46,252 bases of DNA from Caldanaerobacter subterraneus (lineage in GTDB: Bacteria; Bacillota; Thermoanaerobacteria; Thermoanaerobacterales; Thermoanaerobacteraceae): contig NZ_SLWU01000020.1 of assembly GCF_004345675.1 (NCBI RefSeq), positions 1 to 46,252 of the forward strand, read 5' to 3'. Both the position numbers and the translations under genes were made by a program. Position 1 is the first letter of the stretch, and each line of letters begins with the position of its first letter. Of the stretch, positions 41,830 through 46,252 are shown piece by piece. Below the pieces are notes generated by a model. That model searched no databases. It was not told the DNA's origin and saw only the letters and a program-made list of their open reading frames with translations.

Positions 41830-42450
41830 ATGAAAATACTTGTAACAGCTTTTGATCCTTTTGGTGGGGAAAGTATTAATCCTTCTTATGAAGTATTAAA
41901 AAACTTAAAAGATAATATAGAAGGTGCGGAGATAGTTAAGATTCAAGTTCCTACTGTTTTTTATCTCTCTGTTGAGAAGGCAATAGAAAAAATAAAGGAA
42001 GTTAATCCGGATGCAGTTTTAAGTATTGGACAAGCTGGAGGACGATATGATATAAGTGTGGAGAGAGTAGCCATCAATATCGATGATGCTAGAATTCCAG
42101 ATAATATAGGACAGCAGCCAATTGATACACCGATTGACCCTGAAGGAGCTCCAGCTTATTTTGCCACTATTCCAATAAAAGAGATAGTGGAAGAGATAAA
42201 GAAAGAAAATATACCGGCATCAATTTCCAATACAGCAGGTACGTATGTGTGCAATCATCTAATGTATGGAATTCTAAATTACATTCACAAAAACAAATTA
42301 AACATTAAAGCGGGCTTTATTCACATACCTTATTTGCCAGTGCAAGTTTTGAATAAGCCTTCTACTCCTTCCATGTCTTTAGGGGATATGGTTAAAGCTA
42401 TAGAAACTGCTATAAAAGTAATTGTAAAAAGTTGTAAAAAAAGTAGATAG
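41830..42450 (+). CDS. pcp: Pyroglutamyl-peptidase I
   Basis: The ~206-residue C15 cysteine peptidase removes N-terminal pyroglutamate from peptides, releasing 5-oxoproline. It has the N-terminal LVTAFDPFGGESINPS and the catalytic triad: Glu in VERVAINIDDARIPDN, Cys in SNTAGTYVCNHLMYG, and His in FIHIPYLP. ATG 41830 is preferred, with AAAGGGTGATG upstream. It follows DUF979 by 26 nt. With pxpABC nearby, the released 5-oxoproline could be opened to glutamate. Confidence 0.95.
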   Translation: MKILVTAFDPFGGESINPSYEVLKNLKDNIEGAEIVKIQVPTVFYLSVEKAIEKIKEVNPDAVLSIGQAGGRYDISVERVAINIDDARIPDNIGQQPIDTPIDPEGAPAYFATIPIKEIVEEIKKENIPASISNTAGTYVCNHLMYGILNYIHKNKLNIKAGFIHIPYLPVQVLNKPSTPSMSLGDMVKAIETAIKVIVKSCKKSR

Positions 42451-42466
42451 CAGTTATTTGGGAGAA

Positions 42467-42868
42467 GTGAAAAAACTATTTGTATATGGAACTTTAATGA
42501 GAGGTTTTGAAAATTACAACAAATATTTAAAAGATAAAGTTAAAGAGATAAAGAAAGGATATACTTACGGCAATCTCTATCACCTGATACGGGAAAGTTG
42601 TCCTGCTTTAATTGAAGGGAAAGAAAAAATATGGGGGGAGATTATTACTTTCTATGATGATGGCAATGTTTTGTCAAGTATTGATGAGTTAGAGTTATAT
42701 TTTGGAGATAAGCATGAAATTATGTATTTAAGAGAAAAAAGAGAAGTATTTTATGAGAATGGCGAAAAAGAGTATATTGATGTTTATGTATATAAAAAAG
42801 ACATAAAAAGAGAACCTCATATTTATATCGAAACAGGTGACTGGAGAACATTTTTATTAAAGAGATGA
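42467..42868 (+). CDS. Gamma-glutamylcyclotransferase-fold protein
   Basis: The ~134-residue protein has the GGCT/AIG2-like fold, starting KKLFVYGTLMRGFENY, with GYTYGNLYHLIRESCPALI, WGEIITFYDD and a SSIDELELYFG helix carrying acidic residues near the expected catalytic glutamate. Family members release 5-oxoproline from gamma-glutamyl peptides or amines. It directly follows pcp, another producer of 5-oxoproline. GTG 42467 matches the usual family start, with a short GGGAG site; TTG 42458 is also possible. A terminator follows at 42878. Confidence 0.82.
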   Translation: MKKLFVYGTLMRGFENYNKYLKDKVKEIKKGYTYGNLYHLIRESCPALIEGKEKIWGEIITFYDDGNVLSSIDELELYFGDKHEIMYLREKREVFYENGEKEYIDVYVYKKDIKREPHIYIETGDWRTFLLKR

Positions 42869-42877
42869 AACTATGTT

Positions 42878-42910
42878 AGGCATGGAGATTTTTATGCTCC
42901 ATGCCTTTTA
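42878..42910 (+). terminator. Terminator after the DUF969-pcp-GGCT operon
   Basis: AGGCATGGAG (42878-42887) and CTCCATGCCT (42897-42906) form a perfect 10-bp stem followed by TTTTAG. Confidence 0.85.
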
Positions 42911-43082
42911 GATATTTAGATATAGAAAACCTATAAAGGTCAAAATATAGAAATGCAATTTTAAAGATAGTATAATTAATTTTAAAGGTTAACTTTTTAA
43001 TTACACATATTGTAAAAATAGCAAAATTGTTGGTGTAATTTTTATTGTTCCAAACAGAAAAGAAATGAGGAGCTGAAAGGGG

Positions 43083-43769
43083 ATGACTATAAGTTCGGTA
43101 TATAACGAAATGTTTGATATAAATCGACAGAAAGATATGAGAAAATTTTTCCTTAATATAGCTATAGAGGGATATAAAAAGAGTTTTTTGAAAAATGAAA
43201 CTATAACAATTGATTGTGACAAAACATATATTGCCATAATAACGAAAGGGTTGATAAAGCAATTTATTTCAAATAAAAATGGGAAGATAAAAGTTCTTTA
43301 TTTGTTGCAGCCAGGGGAGATATTTGGGGAATTTTCTTATTTAGGAGGAGGATTTGATTTAATTGAAGGTCAAGCTATAAAAGATAGTGAAATATCTATT
43401 ATTTTTGAAGATAAATTAAATTCTATGCTGAAAACAAATCCTACGATGTATAAATATATTGCTCATAGCATGAGCAGAAAATTCAGAATTGTTACTATGC
43501 AAATGAGTGATTTGATTTTCAAAGATTCAATGGGAAGACTATGCGATTTTCTAATTAGAGTGTTTTATCAGGAAGGTAAGAAAATAGAAAAAGGTTATAT
43601 AATAGACATCCCTTTAACCCATGAGGATATTGCTAATTTAATAGGATGTGATAGAGTAACTGTTACAAAAGGACTAAATAAGTTGAAAAAAGAAGGTTTA
43701 ATTGAGATAGATGGAAAAAAGATTATAATAAAAGACCTTCGCTACCTTGAAAATTATGCGGATTCATAA
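43083..43769 (+). CDS. Crp/Fnr family transcriptional regulator
   Basis: The 228-residue protein has an N-terminal cyclic-nucleotide-type beta barrel with YLLQPGEIFGEFSYLGGG, a dimer helix, and a C-terminal winged helix (about residues 170-220) with IPLTHEDIANLIGCDRVTVTKGLNKLKKEGLI. There is no cysteine set for an iron-sulfur cluster as in Fnr. It has its own 215-nt upstream gap after the operon terminator, with no obvious promoter seen. The start ATG is preceded by GAGGAGCTGAAAGGGG. Its likely targets are the palindromes upstream of DUF969 and pxpA. Confidence 0.9.
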   Translation: MTISSVYNEMFDINRQKDMRKFFLNIAIEGYKKSFLKNETITIDCDKTYIAIITKGLIKQFISNKNGKIKVLYLLQPGEIFGEFSYLGGGFDLIEGQAIKDSEISIIFEDKLNSMLKTNPTMYKYIAHSMSRKFRIVTMQMSDLIFKDSMGRLCDFLIRVFYQEGKKIEKGYIIDIPLTHEDIANLIGCDRVTVTKGLNKLKKEGLIEIDGKKIIIKDLRYLENYADS

Positions 43770-43832
43770 CATTTAAGCATGATATAATAAATAACAACCC
43801 GGCGATAAGTGAAGGGGTTAATAATTTGAAAG

Positions 43833-43890
43833 TGTCAATAGCGGATTAAAATTGACCCATTTTCAACGGTTTTAAATTGACCCACCCTGC
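43833..43890. mobile_element. IS21-type terminus with tandem ATTGACCCA repeats
   Basis: The terminus reads TGTCAATAGCGG, followed by two copies of ATTGACCCA (43851-43859 and 43876-43884) in direct orientation. TGT ends with internal transposase-binding repeats are typical of IS21 elements. It adjoins an istB fragment on the minus strand. Confidence 0.7.
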
Positions 43891-43900
43891 GTTTTTTTAA

Positions 43901-44204
43901 TTAAGCTTTAATGTTTGGACTACCGTAAAGACCAGTCTTTAATCTATCCTTTAAACGATAGCTGTTACCTCTTATGTTGATTATATGAGCATGGTGCAGC
44001 AATCTGTCCAAAGCCGCAGTTGCAAGAACCGGATCCCCCATTAGTTCACCCCATTCCCCAAATCCTTTATTGCTTGTAAGTATTATGCTCCCTCTCTCAT
44101 ACCGTGCACTTATCAGCTGAAAAAAGAGATTTGCTCCAAGGTTGTCTAAAGGCAAATATCCTATTTCATCTACAACAAGAAGCCTTGGCCTTATGTGGTT
44201 CCTC
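43901..44204 (-). pseudogene. istB: istB (IS21 helper ATPase) C-terminal fragment
   Basis: The frame begins inside the gene with the Walker B segment RPRLLVVDEIGYLPLDN and continues through RYERGSIILTSNKGFGEWGE and DRLLHHAHIINIRGNSYRLKD to the stop. Intact IstB is about 250 residues; only about 100 remain, with Walker A and the N-terminus missing. The fragment is cut at 44205 by the second copy of the ~185-bp repeat. No istA is present. It is an inactive remnant. Confidence 0.9.
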
Positions 44205-44391
44205 GGAAGGAGTATAGTTCCATTATTTTACATTAAAAAGCAAGAAAAAGGAGAAAAGATCTTTACGCTTTGTCAAAGTAATAATTTAACATAAATAGTA
44301 ATATATATATAAATCACTAATTTAAACTTATAAATTTTTAGCGGTAAGGTTGTCCACAAAAAATTTTTACCTACAAAATCTTGACACGGGC
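44205..44391 (+). repeat. Direct repeat, copy 2 (~187 bp)
   Basis: It matches copy 1 (39864-40046), starting GGAAGGAGTATAGTTC and ending AAATCTTGACACGGGC, and includes the terminal RKEYSSIILH codons and stop. It interrupts istB, so it arrived after the IS21 element. It lies 66 nt upstream of the tRNA-Pro gene. Confidence 0.85.
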
Positions 44392-44407
44392 CAGAAAAAA
44401 TAAACTC

Positions 44408-44436
44408 TTGATTTTTTCCTCATTTTCAGCTAAAAT
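44408..44436 (+). promoter_or_regulatory. Promoter of tRNA-Pro
   Basis: TTGATT (44408-44413), 17-nt spacer, TAAAAT (44431-44436), about 20 nt before the tRNA 5' end. Confidence 0.65.
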
Positions 44437-44456
44437 AAAGGTAGACCAGAGAATGT

Positions 44457-44532
44457 CTGGGTGTGGCGCAGCTGGTAGCGCGCCAGAATGGGGTTCTGGA
44501 GGCCGGGGGTTCAAGTCCCCCCACTCAGACCA
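44457..44532 (+). tRNA. tRNA-Pro (anticodon GGG)
   Basis: The cloverleaf folds fully: acceptor CTGGGTG with CACTCAG, D-arm GCGC/GCGC, anticodon stem CCAGA/TCTGG with loop ATGGGGT (anticodon GGG), and T-arm GGGGG TTCAAGT CCCCC. Discriminator A and an encoded CCA end follow. Confidence 0.96.
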
Positions 44533-44537
44533 GTGAA

Positions 44538-44573
44538 AAAAAGACCACTTACTCACACGTAAGTGGTCTTTTT
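44538..44573. terminator. Bidirectional terminator between tRNA-Pro and spoIVA
   Basis: AAAAAGACCACTTAC (44538-44552) and GTAAGTGGTCTTTTT (44559-44573) form a perfect 15-bp palindromic stem serving the tRNA and the convergent spoIVA. Confidence 0.85.
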
Positions 44574-44575
44574 GT

Positions 44576-46054
44576 TTAGATGATTATGAATATTATTCCT
44601 CCGCCACTGTCATTCACTACTCTCTCCAACGTATCTCTCAATTTATGACTTAAATTTTCAGGAATTGCACTTACTTTGTTTTGCATACCTTCTTTTACAA
44701 GATCGCTCAATGTCTTTCCAAATATGTTGGATTCCCAGATTTTTTCTGGGGCATTTTCAAACTGCTCTGTTATGTATTTTACAAAGTCTTCGCTTTGCTT
44801 TTCTGTACCTACTACAGGTGTCACTTCTGCTGTTATATCTGTGCGGAAAATATGATAGGAAGGTGCAGAAGCTTTAAGCCTTACCGCAAATCTTCCACCT
44901 TGCCTCACTATTTCAGGCTTTTCAAATTTCATCTCCTCTAAACTCGCAGGAACTACCCCTACTCCTGTCTCTTGTGCCTTTAAAAATGCCTCTTTTATTC
45001 TATCGTACTGTCTTTTTGCATGTGCCAGTTCTTTTATAACACTCATCAATTCTTTGTCATTTTTGATTGTAAGCCCGCTTTCATCACTTAAAATTTTGAA
45101 AAATAAGCCTTCATGGGTTTTAATCTCAATATTGGCGCTTCCCTCTCCGGGAGCAATCTTTTTTATAAACACCTCTGAAAAGTTTTCATTTGCTTTAAGA
45201 CCGCCTACAAGATTTGAAATATCTCTTAGCCTATACAAATCTTTTACGCTCTCTTTTACCGTAGAAAGCACATTTTCTTTAAACCAGTGGTTTTTATCAA
45301 GAGCATCCACCCATGTAGGAAGGTCAATGGCAATTTCCCTGATTGGAAATTCAAAAAGCACTTTTTCCAAAATTTTGTAAATATCCTTAATCTCCATCTG
45401 CATCACATTGACTACAATCACAGGTGTATCGTACTTTTTCTCCAGTTCACTTGCTAAATTCATTGTTTCTGTATTCTGCGGATGAGTGGTATTGAGAAGA
45501 ATTATAAAAGGTTTGTTTAGCTCTTTTAATTCTTTTATAACCCTTTCCTCGGCAGGAACGTAATTTTCTCTCGGTATTTCTGTAATACTTCCGTCCGTGG
45601 TAACTACTAACCCTATAGTAGAATGGTCGCTTATTACTTTCCTTGTCCCTATCTCCGCTGCCTCTTCAAAAGGTATTTCGTAGTCATACCAAGGGGTAGA
45701 AACCATCCTGGGTTTGTCTCCTTCCATGTAGCCTAGCGCTCCTTTTACCATGTATCCAACGCAATCCACAAGCCTTACTTTAAACTTAGTGTTTTCGTTT
45801 ATAGTTATTTCCACTGCTTTTTCTGGAACAAACTTGGGTTCTGTAGTCATAATTGTTTTGCCAGCAGCGCTCTGAGGAAGTTCATCCCTTATTCTTTCTT
45901 TTAAAGGAGCTTCTTCTAGGTTAGGAAGCACTAATATGTCCATAAAACGCTTAATAAAAGTCGACTTGCCTGTTCTAACAGGGCCAACAACTCCTATGTA
46001 GATGTCTCCCTGAGTTCTCTCAGCAATGTCTCTATAGATGTCGTAGCCTTCCAC
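44576..46054 (-). CDS. spoIVA: Stage IV sporulation protein A
   Basis: The 492-residue ATPase forms the basement layer of the spore coat on the forespore surface. It has the N-terminal P-loop GVVGPVRTGKSTFIKRF, the family segment MVSTPWYDYEIPFEEAAEIGTRKV, and ends with the family C-terminus ERVVNDSGGGIIFIII. The start is GTG with AAAAGGAGGGAATAAA. Its presence shows an endospore former. Confidence 0.97.
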   Translation of the reverse strand: MEGYDIYRDIAERTQGDIYIGVVGPVRTGKSTFIKRFMDILVLPNLEEAPLKERIRDELPQSAAGKTIMTTEPKFVPEKAVEITINENTKFKVRLVDCVGYMVKGALGYMEGDKPRMVSTPWYDYEIPFEEAAEIGTRKVISDHSTIGLVVTTDGSITEIPRENYVPAEERVIKELKELNKPFIILLNTTHPQNTETMNLASELEKKYDTPVIVVNVMQMEIKDIYKILEKVLFEFPIREIAIDLPTWVDALDKNHWFKENVLSTVKESVKDLYRLRDISNLVGGLKANENFSEVFIKKIAPGEGSANIEIKTHEGLFFKILSDESGLTIKNDKELMSVIKELAHAKRQYDRIKEAFLKAQETGVGVVPASLEEMKFEKPEIVRQGGRFAVRLKASAPSYHIFRTDITAEVTPVVGTEKQSEDFVKYITEQFENAPEKIWESNIFGKTLSDLVKEGMQNKVSAIPENLSHKLRDTLERVVNDSGGGIIFIII

Positions 46055-46136
46055 TTTATTCCCTCCTTTTGGCTATGTCCCTCATTCTCATTCCTAATAT
46101 ATGCTTTTACCCCACAGTTATATGATTAAATATAAA

Positions 46137-46157
46137 ATCTCCGGCAAAGCCGGAGAT
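46137..46157 (-). terminator. Terminator of a gene beyond the window
   Basis: ATCTCCGGC and GCCGGAGAT form a 9-bp stem with a 3-base loop, followed by TTTATATTT on the minus strand. A further inverted repeat (AGCCCCTG at 46184-46191, CAGGGGCT at 46210-46217) lies upstream of it. No coding frame is visible in 46055-46252. Confidence 0.6.
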
Positions 46158-46252
46158 TCAGTTTGTTGACAAAGCAAAATTTTAGCCCCTGTTTTCTTAG
46201 TACCGAAAGCAGGGGCTGTATATATCTGGATAAAATTTTCTTTAAAACTCCA

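Noticed and set aside
42876-43262. 128-codon minus-strand frame opposite the Crp-family gene
   Set aside because: Aromatic-rich shadow of an AT-rich region, no start signal; the plus-strand Crp gene explains the coding signal.
44371-44556. 61-codon minus-strand frame with GDLNPRPPEPHSGALPAAPHP-like sequence
   Set aside because: It is antisense to the tRNA-Pro gene; this type of frame is a well-known artefact of reading tRNA complements.
1-46252. CRISPR array or prophage
   Set aside because: No regularly spaced repeats with unique spacers were seen, and no phage structural genes; only IS remnants are present.

Overview
The window looks like a chromosome segment of a low-GC, spore-forming, anaerobic thermophilic Firmicute of the Thermoanaerobacter/Caldanaerobacter type. 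The evidence is AT-rich DNA, Gram-positive T-box and TPP leaders, Shine-Dalgarno-rich starts with many GTG codons, the sporulation gene spoIVA, a YteA-type protein, the ylm/divIVA cell-division cluster, a HydG-like radical SAM enzyme and an oxygen-independent methionine-salvage set. The genus is inferred from memory of protein style; no search was run.

Layout. Positions 1-360 hold a truncated HTH gene behind a TPP riboswitch that no longer adjoins a recognisable thiamine gene. Positions 356-2672 encode an RQC-type winged-helix protein and a SWIM zinc-finger protein. Positions 3058-4816 encode a HydG-like radical SAM enzyme with an unusual C-terminal cysteine pattern, plus a small coupled protein. 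Positions 4836-8924 hold a sirtuin gene interrupted by an in-frame TAG, YjbQ, YteA, a DUF5665 protein, a trans-sulfuration PLP enzyme and a 1-Cys Bcp peroxiredoxin. Positions 9005-16153 are a complete tryptophan operon in order trpEGDCFBA plus a DAHP synthase, preceded by a Trp T-box with two stacked terminator modules.

Positions 16525-26294 are a long minus-strand set: MTA/SAH deaminase, class II aldolase, alcohol dehydrogenase, MtnA, a fused EcfA ATPase, EcfT, an MtnP-family phosphorylase, an ECF S component, a methionine gamma-lyase-like enzyme and a thiamine-binding-type protein. Together they read as an O2-independent methylthioadenosine salvage (DHAP-shunt type) pathway with its own ECF importer. 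ileS follows under an Ile T-box, then the divIVA-ylmH-yggT-sepF-yggS cluster with a TM1266-type protein and a HlyD-like protein. The yggS gene appears to start with ACG. Tryptophanase and RidA form a two-gene unit. A thioesterase gene lies behind a promoter overlapped by a large inverted repeat.

Positions 36568-43769 are the most interesting region: two opposed gene sets that converge on 5-oxoproline (pyroglutamate). pxpABC plus a two-cluster ferredoxin lie on the minus strand. DUF969-DUF979-pcp-gamma-glutamylcyclotransferase, followed by a Crp-family regulator, lie on the plus strand. A GTA-N8-TAC palindrome sits exactly where a Crp-family activator would bind the DUF969 promoter. The plus-strand block is bracketed by two ~185-bp direct repeats, both next to insertion-sequence remnants (one IS21/istB). 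A tRNA-Pro(GGG) and spoIVA close the window.
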